Shown here piece by piece: positions 6,781-15,344 of a DNA stretch of 64,000 bases. The stretch covers positions 1-64,000 of the forward strand of contig CANQMR010000010.1 in the NCBI GenBank assembly GCA_947625015.1, given 5' to 3'. The notes beneath the pieces are model-generated. The model saw only the letters and a program-made list of their open reading frames with translations. It did no database searches and had not been told where the DNA came from. A program made the translations under genes and the position numbers. The DNA comes from an uncultured Lachnospiraceae bacterium (GTDB taxonomy: Bacteria; Bacillota; Clostridia; Lachnospirales; Lachnospiraceae). The number at the start of each line of letters is the position of its first letter. Position 1 is the first letter of the stretch.

Positions 6781-9246
6781 TTACTTGCCGGATTTCTTAG
6801 TTGTCTTAGGCATAGTCACCTCAACCTTTTCCAGATGCCAGATCTCCTGTGCATACTGCTCAATGGTTCTGTCTGAAGAGAACTTGCCGGCGCAGGCCGT
6901 ATTCAGCATAGCCATCTTCGCCCAGCCCTTTTCATCGCGGTACGCCTCATCTACCTTCTTATGCGCCTCGCAATAAGAATCAAAATCCTTCAGCGTAAAG
7001 TATACGTCTTCCTTAATCAGAGAATCATAGATATCCCTGAATATCTCGGTATCATCATTGAAGGTTCCATTGATTAACTGTGTCAGCACTTTGCGGACAT
7101 TGGCATTGCTGTTAAAGATATCCTCCGGATGATAATTCTTATCCCGCTCATAAGCCATAACCTCGTCTGCGGATAAACCAAAGATGAAGGCGTTCTCCTC
7201 GCCGACTTCCTCTACAATCTCGACATTGGCGCCGTCCATGGTCCCTAACGTCGGCGCGCCGTTTAACATAAACTTCATGTTACCGGTACCGGAAGCCTCT
7301 CTGGATGCGGTGGAAATCTGTTCGGAAACATCTGCCGCAGCAAAAATCAGCTCCGCATTGGATACCCGGTAATTCTCGATAAATACCACCTTAATCTTGC
7401 CCTTAATCGACTCATCATTGTTAATCACATCTGCAACGGAGTTAATCAGCTTAATTGTCAGCTTCGCCCGCTTATAACCGGCTGCCGCCTTGGCGCCAAA
7501 GATAAATGTTCTCGGCACAATATCCATCTCCGGATGCTCTTTAATCTCATTGTACAGATACATAACATGAAGAATATTCAAAAGCTGTCTCTTGTACTCG
7601 TGAAGACGCTTAACCTGTACATCAAAAATAGAACGGGGATCTACTTCAACGCCGTTATGCTGCTTGATATAGGCTGCCAGACGAACCTTATTCTGATATT
7701 TGATATTCATAAACTCCTGCTGGCATTTTTCATCATCCACATAAACTTTCAGTTTGGCCAGATGCGGAAGGTCTGTAATCCACTCGTCGCCAATCTTGGA
7801 AGTAATCCAGTCCGCCAACAGCGGATTTCCATGTAACAGGAACCGTCTCTGGGTAATACCATTAGTCTTGTTATTGAACTGTTCCGGTCTCATCTCGTAG
7901 AAATCCTTAAGTTCGCGTTTCTTCAAAATCTCAGTGTGAAGCTGCGCTACACCGTTGACAGAGAAGGAACCGGCAATGGCAAGATGCGCCATCTTAACCT
8001 GGCCGTCATAAAGAATCGCCATGCTCTTAACCTTTTCCGGATTATTCGGATATTTCTCCCTGATTTCATTGACATATCTTCTGTCAATCTCCTCGATAAT
8101 CTGATATACGCGGGGAAGCAGTCTTGAGAACAGCTCAATCGGCCATTTCTCCAAAGCCTCCGCCATAATTGTATGGTTGGTGTAAGCACAGGTATGACAG
8201 GTAATATCCCACGCTTCATCCCACTCCAAGCCTTCCTCATCCACCAACAGACGCATCAGCTCTGCAACGGTTACTGTCGGATGGGTATCATTTAACTGGA
8301 ACGTTACCTTCTTCGGCAGGTCGTGTAAATCCTTATTATTCTCTTTAAATTTATTCAATGCAGTCTGAATGGAAGCAGAAATAAAGAAATACTGCTGCTT
8401 TAATCTTAATTCCTTACCTGCATAATGGTTATCATTCGGATAAAGGACCTCAACAATGGTTCTTGCCAAATTCTGCTGCTCCACCGCCTTCTGGTATTCT
8501 CCTTTATCAAAAGAATCCAGATTAAAGTCCTGAATTGCCTCTGCATCCCAGATTCTCAATGTATTTACCACATGATTACCATATCCGATAATCGGAAGGT
8601 CATACGGTACTGCGCGGATAGATGAATATCCTTCCTGTATAAACTGGTTCTTGCCATCCTTATATTCTACCTTGACATGGCCGCCAAATTTAACCTCACA
8701 GGCGTACTCTGAACGGCGGACCTCAAACGGATTGCCATCCTTCAACCAGTCATCCGGCTTTTCAATCTGATAACCGTCTTCAATCTTCTGCTTAAACATA
8801 CCGTAACGGTAACGGATACCACAACCGTATGCAGGGTAGCCTAAGGTAGCCAGAGAATCTAAGAAACAAGCTGCCAATCTTCCCAGACCGCCGTTGCCGA
8901 GAGCGGCATCCGGCTCCTGATCCTCGATTACGTTCAGGTCAAAGCCCAATTCATCCAACGCTTCTTTTACTTCACTATAACAGGTCAGATTAATCAGGTT
9001 GTTGCCTAACGCCCTTCCCATCAAAAATTCCATGGACAGATAATATACTGTCTTGGCATTCCTTTTCTCATATTCCTTATGGGTTGCAATCCACTGGTCA
9101 ATAATCGTATCCTTGATTGCATATGAAACAGCCTGAAATACCTGCTGCTGCGTTGCATCATCAATGGTCTTGCGATAAAGAGTCTTTACATTATTAATAA
9201 CTTCCTTCTTAAAGGCTTCTTTATCAAAGTCTAATTTCCTAGCCAT
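6781..9246 (-). CDS. glgP: Glycogen/starch alpha-glucan phosphorylase
   Basis: An 821-residue GT35 phosphorylase that releases glucose-1-phosphate from storage alpha-1,4-glucan using pyridoxal phosphate. Family blocks are all present: the early glycine-rich AALGNGGLGRLAACF, the QLNDTHPT segment, the VKRLHEYKRQLLN block, and the PLP-lysine region EASGTGNMKFMLNG near residue 665. Length is normal for the bacterial family. It has its own promoter and terminator and is not in a glycogen operon here. The start is fixed by AAAGGAGG about 8 bases upstream. Glycogen breakdown during growth or sporulation is the expected role. Confidence 0.97.
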   Translation of the reverse strand: MARKLDFDKEAFKKEVINNVKTLYRKTIDDATQQQVFQAVSYAIKDTIIDQWIATHKEYEKRNAKTVYYLSMEFLMGRALGNNLINLTCYSEVKEALDELGFDLNVIEDQEPDAALGNGGLGRLAACFLDSLATLGYPAYGCGIRYRYGMFKQKIEDGYQIEKPDDWLKDGNPFEVRRSEYACEVKFGGHVKVEYKDGKNQFIQEGYSSIRAVPYDLPIIGYGNHVVNTLRIWDAEAIQDFNLDSFDKGEYQKAVEQQNLARTIVEVLYPNDNHYAGKELRLKQQYFFISASIQTALNKFKENNKDLHDLPKKVTFQLNDTHPTVTVAELMRLLVDEEGLEWDEAWDITCHTCAYTNHTIMAEALEKWPIELFSRLLPRVYQIIEEIDRRYVNEIREKYPNNPEKVKSMAILYDGQVKMAHLAIAGSFSVNGVAQLHTEILKKRELKDFYEMRPEQFNNKTNGITQRRFLLHGNPLLADWITSKIGDEWITDLPHLAKLKVYVDDEKCQQEFMNIKYQNKVRLAAYIKQHNGVEVDPRSIFDVQVKRLHEYKRQLLNILHVMYLYNEIKEHPEMDIVPRTFIFGAKAAAGYKRAKLTIKLINSVADVINNDESIKGKIKVVFIENYRVSNAELIFAAADVSEQISTASREASGTGNMKFMLNGAPTLGTMDGANVEIVEEVGEENAFIFGLSADEVMAYERDKNYHPEDIFNSNANVRKVLTQLINGTFNDDTEIFRDIYDSLIKEDVYFTLKDFDSYCEAHKKVDEAYRDEKGWAKMAMLNTACAGKFSSDRTIEQYAQEIWHLEKVEVTMPKTTKKSGK

Positions 9247-9279
9247 GCTTTGTCTCCTCCTTTTGTCAACTCGGTAATT

Positions 9280-9308
9280 ATTCTACCAAAAATAAACAAT
9301 TTTAACAA
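9280..9308 (-). promoter_or_regulatory. glgP promoter
   Basis: TTGTTA (9303-9308), a 17-bp spacer and TAGAAT (9280-9285) read toward glgP, about 35 bp before its start codon. The -35 box lies 26 bp past the amidase stop codon, so the two genes can be transcribed separately. Confidence 0.65.
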
Positions 9309-9333
9309 GACCTAAGTCTATGATTTCTTATGA

Positions 9334-11052
9334 CTATCGTTTTTTTGTGCGAATCCCCTTTGAATTTACATAATATTTGCCAATCCACTTATTTTTCTTC
9401 ATTTTTCCGCTGGTCTTGTCAAAATAATAATAATTTCTGCTAATCTTCTTCCAGCCCTTAACCATGGCTCCGTTCTTCGGGTTAAAATAGTACTTGCTGC
9501 CCTTATATTTCACAAATCCGGTCTTTCGCGTACCGTTAGAGGCAAAATAATACTGCTTTTTACCTATGGTTACAATCTTATTTCTTGCCATGACGCCGGT
9601 TTCCGGATCAAGGTAATAATATTTCCCCTTGTACTTCTGTGAGCCGTACAGCATACGCGCACTCTCCGGATCAAACAGATAATATTTGCCATTGACCTTC
9701 TGCGTTCCGGTAACAAGATAATTCTTCTTACCTACATAATAATTGGCTCCGTCTAACGTATACATTCCCTTTTTCGCCTGCTGTCCGGACTGCTGGAATA
9801 AATACAGATGAATGCCGTCTCCATAAACCTCATTCTTTGCCAGCGTTCCATTTCCCTTAGCCAGATAGGAAGCCTTTCCAACCTGAAAAGCGCCGGTTAT
9901 CAACTTACCGGTAGTCGGATGCAGATAAAATATATCTTCTCCCTGCATCAAAAATCCGGTTACCATATTTCCCTGCGTATCAAAATAATACCAGCTTCCC
10001 TCATATTTTACCCAGCCAATAACCTTTCTTCCGTCCTCCGCAATATAACAGGTAGAATCATTTTGTTTTTTCAATTTTCCCTTTATAACCGGTTGTGACA
10101 AATTATAATAGGAGATAATCGCATTGGCATCGGCCTGTCCCACTTTCTTCCTCTTAGCGGCCGTCTTAAAAAATTTCTTGCAGTCGGAAGCGCTGGTTAC
10201 ATAGCCATGCTCAATAATCACGCTGGGAATATTCTGTACCACGCCGTTGCGCACAATAGAATAATAATCCGCCAGTTTGCCATTCACATAGCGGTTGCCT
10301 GTACCGGATTTGCGCAGCAAAAATCCTCTGTTGGCAATACCCAGCTTATTTAACTCTTTTAATGCAATCTTGCCAAACGCCTGGGTTTCCTTCCGTATCC
10401 TGTCATGATAACCGGATTTATACGCCACCAGCAGATTAGCCCCTGTGGAGCTTCCTGCATTAATATGCATACTGACCAGAAAATCTGCATTTAACATTTT
10501 CGCATAATTGTTGCGGGCAATCAGACATTCTCCAAGATCCAGTTCTGCGCAACAGCTGTCTGCATCACGCGTTGTGTACACCGTCACGTCCCCATATTGG
10601 TTCAGCTTGTCCTGACATGCCGCGGCAATATCGTAAACCACATTTTCCTCCCGCAGTCCATTTGCGCTTGCGCCGGGATGCCGCTTGCAGTGTCCCGGGT
10701 CAAGAACAATCACTTTTGCAGTGGCCGGAGATAATTGCGACTGCATATACTTAGTTTCATCAATCTGCGCTGTCGGTTGTTCCGTTGTTTCTCCCTGCTC
10801 GGTCGTTGCCTGTTGTTCGGTCGATGCCTGCTGCTCGGTCGTTGTCTCCGGTTCGGTTGTCGTCTCCGGTTCGGTCGTTGTCCCCGCTTCGGTTGTTGTT
10901 GTCGGTTCGCCGGACTGCTGCTCACCGGACTGTTGCCCGGTTCCAACTCTTTGCAAGACATCCGCCACACCTGTCGCCTGTACGGGATAGCAGGAACCCG
11001 CCAGCATGGCGGCTACCAATATACCTGAAATTACTCTCTTTATCCTTCTCAA
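9334..11052 (-). CDS. N-acetylmuramoyl-L-alanine amidase with wall-binding repeats
   Basis: A 572-residue secreted autolysin. A signal peptide (about 1-26) is followed by a Thr/Glu/Gln-rich linker of repeated TTE-type units (about 48-95) and an amidase_3 domain (about 110-320). The zinc and catalytic residues are visible: His in LDPGHC, Glu in GLREEN, His in SMHIN and Glu in IIEHGY. The rest is about ten aromatic cell-wall-binding repeats of the CW_1/choline-binding type (WVKYEGSWYYFD and similar). It cuts the lactyl-peptide amide bond of peptidoglycan while held on the wall. The ATG at 11052 has AGAAGG right against it; an in-frame TTG at 11061 with GGAG 8 bases upstream is another possible start. 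Confidence 0.93.
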   Translation of the reverse strand: MRRIKRVISGILVAAMLAGSCYPVQATGVADVLQRVGTGQQSGEQQSGEPTTTTEAGTTTEPETTTEPETTTEQQASTEQQATTEQGETTEQPTAQIDETKYMQSQLSPATAKVIVLDPGHCKRHPGASANGLREENVVYDIAAACQDKLNQYGDVTVYTTRDADSCCAELDLGECLIARNNYAKMLNADFLVSMHINAGSSTGANLLVAYKSGYHDRIRKETQAFGKIALKELNKLGIANRGFLLRKSGTGNRYVNGKLADYYSIVRNGVVQNIPSVIIEHGYVTSASDCKKFFKTAAKRKKVGQADANAIISYYNLSQPVIKGKLKKQNDSTCYIAEDGRKVIGWVKYEGSWYYFDTQGNMVTGFLMQGEDIFYLHPTTGKLITGAFQVGKASYLAKGNGTLAKNEVYGDGIHLYLFQQSGQQAKKGMYTLDGANYYVGKKNYLVTGTQKVNGKYYLFDPESARMLYGSQKYKGKYYYLDPETGVMARNKIVTIGKKQYYFASNGTRKTGFVKYKGSKYYFNPKNGAMVKGWKKISRNYYYFDKTSGKMKKNKWIGKYYVNSKGIRTKKR

Positions 11053-11102
11053 ATTCCCAACTCCTATTCTTCATTTGCTTATTACGTATAGAACATTTAT
11101 TC

Positions 11103-11131
11103 ATTATAACCTTATTTTTAAAGCGGTGCAA
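11103..11131 (-). promoter_or_regulatory. Amidase promoter
   Basis: TTGCAC (11126-11131), a 17-bp spacer and a consensus TATAAT (11103-11108) read toward the amidase, giving a leader of about 45 nt. Confidence 0.7.
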
Positions 11132-11252
11132 CCTCTCACGCCAAAAAAATGGTACTATACAAATCAGAAATTTTTGTTAAAATAGGTAATATATTACTAA
11201 TAGTAAAAGGCTTTCAAATATTGGAAGCCGCAGATAACAGGAGGATATGAAC

Positions 11253-11633
11253 ATGGAATATGTATGGAACGACCGAAAGAGAACTCTGTTTGGACTGCCG
11301 TTATCCTTTACCAAGTATATGCTCTCAGAAGACCGGCTTTTTATCGAACAGGGATTTTTGAATAAGCGGGAGGACGAGGTGCGACTTTACCGCATTATGG
11401 ACGTCTCTCTAAGCAGGAGCATATGGCAGCGGATTTTTGGCGTAGGAACCATTCACTGCTGCTCCGCCGACAAGACATTGAAGGACTTTGATATTGTCAG
11501 CGTGAAAAATTCAAAGGAGGTCAAAGAACAGTTGTCCCAGTTAGTAGAGGCCCAGCGCGACGCCAAACGGGTTACCAACCGGGAATATATGGACGACGAC
11601 CACGACGATACGGATTTCGATTCCATAGATTAA
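11253..11633 (+). CDS. Bacterial PH-domain (bPH_2) protein
   Basis: A small cytoplasmic protein of 126 residues. The pattern LFGLPLSFTKYMLSEDRL then RLYRIMDVSLSRSIWQRIFGVGTI fits the YdbS/bPH_2 fold, with the family's D-V-S/Q-x-L...G-x-G-T-I block, but it lacks the membrane helices of YdbS/YdbT. The C-terminus is an acidic tail (DDDHDDTDFDSID). I start it at the second ATG (11253), 8 bases after AGGAGG; the ATG at 11247 is too close to that site. A candidate -35 TTGTTA is at about 11175. Role unknown; single gene, divergent from the amidase. Confidence 0.8.
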   Translation: MEYVWNDRKRTLFGLPLSFTKYMLSEDRLFIEQGFLNKREDEVRLYRIMDVSLSRSIWQRIFGVGTIHCCSADKTLKDFDIVSVKNSKEVKEQLSQLVEAQRDAKRVTNREYMDDDHDDTDFDSID

Positions 11634-11658
11634 TCCGTATCCTTTTTCAGAGAATATG

Positions 11659-11667
11659 CATATTATA
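11659..11667 (+). promoter_or_regulatory. Possible sigma-K-like -10 element before the collagen-like gene
   Basis: CATATTATA matches the CATANNNTA core of sigma-K promoters and lies 32 bp before the collagen-like start codon. No clear -35 element was seen. The guess draws on collagen-like exosporium proteins being late mother-cell products. Confidence 0.3.
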
Positions 11668-11698
11668 GTCATAATGAATATTACATAAGGACATCATT

Positions 11699-12514
11699 AT
11701 GACAAGAGCCGAATTTTTCAATTACAATAGCAATAATCATTGCTGTGAAAACTCTAACAATAATACATGTGAAAAAAATCCCTGCTGCAAAGAATGTTGT
11801 ATTCCCGGGCCAAGAGGTCCCAGAGGCCTTACCGGACCTCAGGGACCCGCTGGTCCTCAGGGTGCTGCTGGTCCTGCCGGCCCTCAAGGACCTCAGGGAG
11901 AGCCCGGGCCTCAGGGAATCCAAGGTCTTGTTGGAGAAACTGGTCCGCAGGGACCACAAGGCGAAACCGGGGCAACCGGACCTCAGGGACCACAAGGCGA
12001 AACCGGCGCAACCGGGCCGCAGGGACCACAAGGCGAAACCGGCGCAACCGGGCCGCAAGGACCACAAGGTGAGACCGGACCGGCTGGCGGTGTCTTGAAT
12101 TATGCAGATTTCTACGCTTTAATGCCGCCAGATAATGCGTCAACTGTTGCACCCGGAACTGATGTCAGCTTTCCCGAAGACGGTTCCAACAGCGGTACAG
12201 ACATTTCAAGAAACAGTGCCAGTTCCTTTACTCTGGGGCCGATTGGCACCTATCAGATACTTTTCCAGGTAAGTGTGGATGAAGCCGGACAGCTAATGCT
12301 GACCTTAAATGGCGCAGAGCAACCCTACACAGTAGCAGGCCGGGCAACCGGAACCTCACAGATTGTAGGCATGGCTATTGTCACCACCACTTCTGAAAAT
12401 TCTACTCTAACCGTACGAAACCCCACTGGTAACGCAGCCGCTTTGACAATTACCCCACTGGCAGGGGGGACCCAGCCGGTTTCAGCCCATCTGGTAATTA
12501 CACAAATTGCATAA
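11699..12514 (+). CDS. Collagen-like surface/exosporium-type protein
   Basis: A 271-residue protein in three parts. The N-terminal 35 residues are Asn/Cys-rich ([15 protein letters not shown]) with no signal peptide. Residues about 38-130 are some 31 uninterrupted Gly-X-Y triplets ([12 protein letters not shown] units). The C-terminal 135 residues look like the trimerising jelly-roll domain of BclA-type exosporium proteins. Lack of a signal peptide plus a Cys-rich head is common in spore-surface proteins of clostridia, assembled from the mother cell side. AAGGA lies about 8 bases before the ATG. It may instead be a vegetative surface filament. Confidence 0.88.
   Translation: MTRAEFFNYNSNNHCCENSNNNTCEKNPCCKECCIPGPRGPRGLTGPQGPAGPQGAAGPAGPQGPQGEPGPQGIQGLVGETGPQGPQGETGATGPQGPQGETGATGPQGPQGETGATGPQGPQGETGPAGGVLNYADFYALMPPDNASTVAPGTDVSFPEDGSNSGTDISRNSASSFTLGPIGTYQILFQVSVDEAGQLMLTLNGAEQPYTVAGRATGTSQIVGMAIVTTTSENSTLTVRNPTGNAAALTITPLAGGTQPVSAHLVITQIA
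11942..12084 (+). repeat. 36-bp tandem repeat in the collagen-like gene
   Basis: Nearly four copies of a 36-bp unit encode the 12-residue block [12 protein letters not shown]. The central copies are almost identical in DNA and not only in protein, which points to recent expansion and likely copy-number variation between strains. Confidence 0.9.
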
Positions 12515-12540
12515 AAAAAGCGCCCCTTTTACAGACAAAA

Positions 12541-12583
12541 GAAAGACGAGCGAGAAGCGATTGCTTTTTGCCCGTCTTTTTCT
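12541..12583. terminator. Bidirectional terminator
   Basis: An inverted repeat (GAAAGACG against CGTCTTTTTC, with weaker inner pairing) has T-rich flanks on both strands. It lies between the convergent collagen-like gene and CPBP-protease gene and should serve both. Confidence 0.65.
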
Positions 12584-12630
12584 TTGCCTGTTACACAGGG
12601 ATAAGCCTTTGTCTCAATTGGGAAACAAGA

Positions 12631-13311
12631 TTAAAAGAATACAAACACAGCGACAAGGGATATTGCGTTTCCCAGAATGTGTGAAAGGGTGCTGATAACG
12701 CAATTGCCCGATTTATGATAAACCACCGAGAAAATCAAACTGTCGATGAATACACCGGCAACATCATAAAGCACAACTCCTAGGTTTCCTGCGGCAATAT
12801 GCCCCGCTGCAAAAACAGCCGATGAAACAACCGCGCAGAGCCAAATCGGAAATATTTTTGAGGTTTTTCCAAAGAGAAAGCCTCTATACGCAATCTCCTC
12901 TCCAAATGCCGCAATGATAACCTGACCTATCAGCAGCGCAATTTTATCAAAAGACAGTCCCACAGAACTTGTCCTTTCCATTAGATGGGAAACATTCTCT
13001 CCGCCGAAAATCAGATTTCCAACAACAAGCGATACAATACCACTCACACTTGGCAGCAGCGCCCAGGCAACCACACCCGGCTTTTTAAAATCCTCCACAA
13101 TAGTATGAAAACGCAAACCCGATTCGGAATCCTCTGCTTTGCTGACAGCTTCCGTAATAAAGAAAAATGCAATCCCCACAAATACGGAATACCCCGCTAT
13201 TTTTGAGGATGGCACAACTTTTGTTGCCGTCAATAAGATCATTATTGCCACACCGATAATCGTGAGGACAACACTCTTTTTGTTCTTCTCAATAACTTGC
13301 TGGTTTTTCAT
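12631..13311 (-). CDS. CPBP-family intramembrane metalloprotease
   Basis: A 226-residue polytopic membrane protein of the CAAX/CPBP (Abi) family. The three conserved motifs are intact: EEIAYRGFLFG (EExxxR), VFAAGH (FxxxH) and HILGN (HxxxN/B). Such proteins cleave inside or near the membrane and are often linked to peptide or bacteriocin immunity. It is co-transcribed with the TetR-type regulator, sharing 4 bp at the junction, so the regulator probably controls it. The substrate cannot be inferred. Confidence 0.92.
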   Translation of the reverse strand: MKNQQVIEKNKKSVVLTIIGVAIMILLTATKVVPSSKIAGYSVFVGIAFFFITEAVSKAEDSESGLRFHTIVEDFKKPGVVAWALLPSVSGIVSLVVGNLIFGGENVSHLMERTSSVGLSFDKIALLIGQVIIAAFGEEIAYRGFLFGKTSKIFPIWLCAVVSSAVFAAGHIAAGNLGVVLYDVAGVFIDSLIFSVVYHKSGNCVISTLSHILGNAISLVAVFVFF

Positions 13312-13877
13312 TCCATTTCCTCCTGTACTGCCAATGCGCCCCTATACGCCCGCTCCAAATGGGATTTGATAAGCTCCTCGTCGTATTCCAATGAGTTGTT
13401 AGCGATGATACTCGCATATCCATGAGCAAACAAAAAAATCGTGATAAAGATTTCTTTTACCTGCTCTATGCTTCCTCCAACTGCTCCCTGCATTGCTAAA
13501 AGAACAGGGGCAAGTTCTTCAGCATCTATCATTTCAAGCAAAGTCGTTCCGGTAAAAAAGTTTGATTGAAAAAGAAAACGGAACAAATGCGGTTCTTCCA
13601 TCGCGAAGCGGATATAATTCAACCCAATTCCGAGCATAACGCCTCCCTGCGGGCTTTCAATATTCATCAGGTATTCGGAATGATAGCAGTCTGCTTTTGC
13701 ATAAGCAGCTTTTTTCAACTCCTCAATCGTTGCAAAGTGGTACATAATCGGCTGCGTAGAACATTTCAACTTTTTTGCGACTGTTCTTGCGTTAATATTT
13801 TCCGCGCCTGTTTCACGAGCAACCTCAAAGGCAGCGTCAACGACCATATCTTTTGTAATTTTAGGTTTTGGCGGCAT
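13308..13877 (-). CDS. TetR/AcrR-family transcriptional regulator
   Basis: A 189-residue repressor. The N-terminal TetR helix-turn-helix is at about 8-55 (VVDAAFEVARETG, then NINARTVAKKLKCSTQPIMYHF) and the variable ligand-binding domain follows. Its promoter carries a long palindrome just downstream of the -10 box, so autorepression together with the downstream CPBP protease is expected. Ligand unknown. Confidence 0.93.
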   Translation of the reverse strand: MPPKPKITKDMVVDAAFEVARETGAENINARTVAKKLKCSTQPIMYHFATIEELKKAAYAKADCYHSEYLMNIESPQGGVMLGIGLNYIRFAMEEPHLFRFLFQSNFFTGTTLLEMIDAEELAPVLLAMQGAVGGSIEQVKEIFITIFLFAHGYASIIANNSLEYDEELIKSHLERAYRGALAVQEEME

Positions 13878-13896
13878 AGTTTTCCCTTCTTTTAAT

Positions 13897-13928
13897 AATT
13901 CTTGTTATATAACAATAATTATATTATA
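13897..13928 (-). promoter_or_regulatory. TetR-type operator next to a promoter -10
   Basis: TTGTTATATAACAA (13902-13915) is a perfect 14-bp palindrome, extended by AATT on each side (13897-13920). Read on the minus strand, TATAAT (13923-13928) ends just before it, with a possible -35 TTTACT 16 bp further upstream. The operator therefore covers the likely transcription start of the tetR-CPBP operon. Confidence 0.8.
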
Positions 13929-13965
13929 GCAGATTTATCAGGAAAGTAAAGAAATAAGTGATAAC

Positions 13966-14457
13966 TCAATCAATAGAAACGGTAAAGGTAAGCGTGTCAG
14001 TGTAATCTCCCGCATACAGAATATGGTCTTTTTGCAGATCGGTGGCAAATTTGAGAATTGCCCAGCCCGTACTTTCTCCGGCCTGAACAGTCAGTATTAT
14101 ATGATTATTTCCCTCAGGAACATCATTATAGTTAATCATCAGCCGGTATGCAATATACCCGTCACCGTTCATCATCTTAAAATCATTGCGGCTTGCCAGG
14201 TTCACATTCAGGGCAGTGCCCTCATTGAGCACCACATCGCTTACCTGAAGCGACCGTTCCACCTGTTTTTCCGCATCTGAAAAGGTTACGCTGGCAGGAA
14301 TGGTTACGGTATAGGTCACTCCCGCATTATAGTCTACCGTAATATTTCCGCTGTTTTCTTTGGAATCCTGCGTTATCGTTTCCCCGGACGCCAGCGAAAC
14401 CGTTAAGCTGCTAAGCGTGAGGAATACAATCAAAATAATAAATACCCATTTTTTCAC
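13966..14457 (-). CDS. Secreted beta-rich protein, unknown function
   Basis: A 163-residue protein with a signal peptide (about 1-24, cleavage near SLASG) and a compact domain rich in alternating Thr/Val strands (YTVTIPASVTF to DTLTFTVSID). This resembles secreted beta-sandwich surface proteins in general but no family I can name. The preceding gene ends 43 bp upstream on the same strand and encodes another single-membrane-segment protein of similar style, so the two may act together outside the cell. Confidence 0.75.
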   Translation of the reverse strand: MKKWVFIILIVFLTLSSLTVSLASGETITQDSKENSGNITVDYNAGVTYTVTIPASVTFSDAEKQVERSLQVSDVVLNEGTALNVNLASRNDFKMMNGDGYIAYRLMINYNDVPEGNNHIILTVQAGESTGWAILKFATDLQKDHILYAGDYTDTLTFTVSID

Positions 14458-14500
14458 TTCTATCCCCTCTTAAACAAACTCCATTCATATCCTGTTTCAT

Positions 14501-15067
14501 TTAATCGACAAGCAGCCTGATTCTCATATCCGCATTATTGGTAAATGTCTTTTCCTCATTCATGCGATAAGGCTGCACATGAATCACTGCGTCATACTCC
14601 CCTTTGTCAAGCTGGCGGGAAAGGGTAATGCGGTTAATGCTTTTCCCCGGTTCAACAAGGCCCGATGTGTACAAAACCTCGTAATCCTGCCCCTTGCTAT
14701 CGTACAGCCTGAGTTCAAAAGTCAGATAATACATCTGCGCGTTTTCTTCCGGATTCACAAAACTAACCTCTTGCTCCTTTGTGTTTGCAGAAAAAATCAT
14801 GGAGTCCCGGCCGGCGATTACCACGCCCTGTTCCAAATTCTGCTCCGTTCCGGACGGCAGGCCGTTATTCTCATTCGGATCAATTACCAGTTCCACGCCT
14901 CCTGCCTTTTGAGATGAAGCAGGATTTTCCCCGTATCCGTCCTTGTTCCGTCTTTCGGTCAGTCTGCTGCATGTCACAATGCCAAATAGTAAGAAAATCA
15001 GCAAAATCAAAAAAGCAAGCCGTTTTACACCGCTGCTTTTTTCCTGCTTTTTGCCTTTCACATTCAT
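14501..15067 (-). CDS. Membrane-anchored extracytoplasmic protein
   Basis: A 188-residue protein starting MNVKGKKQ, with a basic head, one membrane segment (about 18-34) and an extracellular domain whose strands (YYLTFELRLYDSKG, INRITLSRQLDKGEYDAVIHVQPY) suggest a beta-sandwich. The Cys at the end of the hydrophobic stretch (IVTCSRL) is a weak lipobox. I use the ATG at 15067, preceded by GGGAGAGAGG, rather than the upstream start at 15094. Likely operon with the next gene. Function unknown. Confidence 0.7.
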   Translation of the reverse strand: MNVKGKKQEKSSGVKRLAFLILLIFLLFGIVTCSRLTERRNKDGYGENPASSQKAGGVELVIDPNENNGLPSGTEQNLEQGVVIAGRDSMIFSANTKEQEVSFVNPEENAQMYYLTFELRLYDSKGQDYEVLYTSGLVEPGKSINRITLSRQLDKGEYDAVIHVQPYRMNEEKTFTNNADMRIRLLVD

Positions 15068-15344
15068 TCCCTCTCTCCCACAGCATGATAGCAATGTCTA
15101 CCTTCATTATTTATCATGGCCGGAAAATTATCTTATTGCTATAAGCTATGACGATATTTGACATTTTGTTACTTAAAACTACCAATTCTTACGAGGAAAA
15201 CCTATCATACACTTAGCTTATTTAAATAATTTATGGAATAACACATTTGTATTCCAAATTAAGAAAACTATAATGTATTTTCAGCATACAATTTACAATC
15301 TTCGTGTTCAAGTAAGAAGTATGGAGCACAACTGTTGTATGGAT

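Noticed and set aside
10685-11028. Long open frames opposite the amidase N-terminal linker (several overlapping)
   Set aside because: They arise from the Thr/Glu/Gln repeat codons read on the other strand. The protein on the minus strand has a signal peptide and a full amidase domain; the antisense frames have no ribosome site or recognisable fold.
11942-12084. CRISPR array
   Set aside because: Units are contiguous with no spacers, in frame, and encode collagen triplets.
11681-12152. Antisense and shifted frames across the collagen-like gene
   Set aside because: The 36-bp and 9-bp periodicity keeps all frames open. Only the plus-strand Gly-X-Y frame has flanking non-repeat domains and a ribosome site.
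15095-15344. Gene or RNA in the 250-bp gap upstream of the anchored protein
   Set aside because: AT-rich, with short frames only and no hairpin with a U-tract; it probably holds only promoter sequence.
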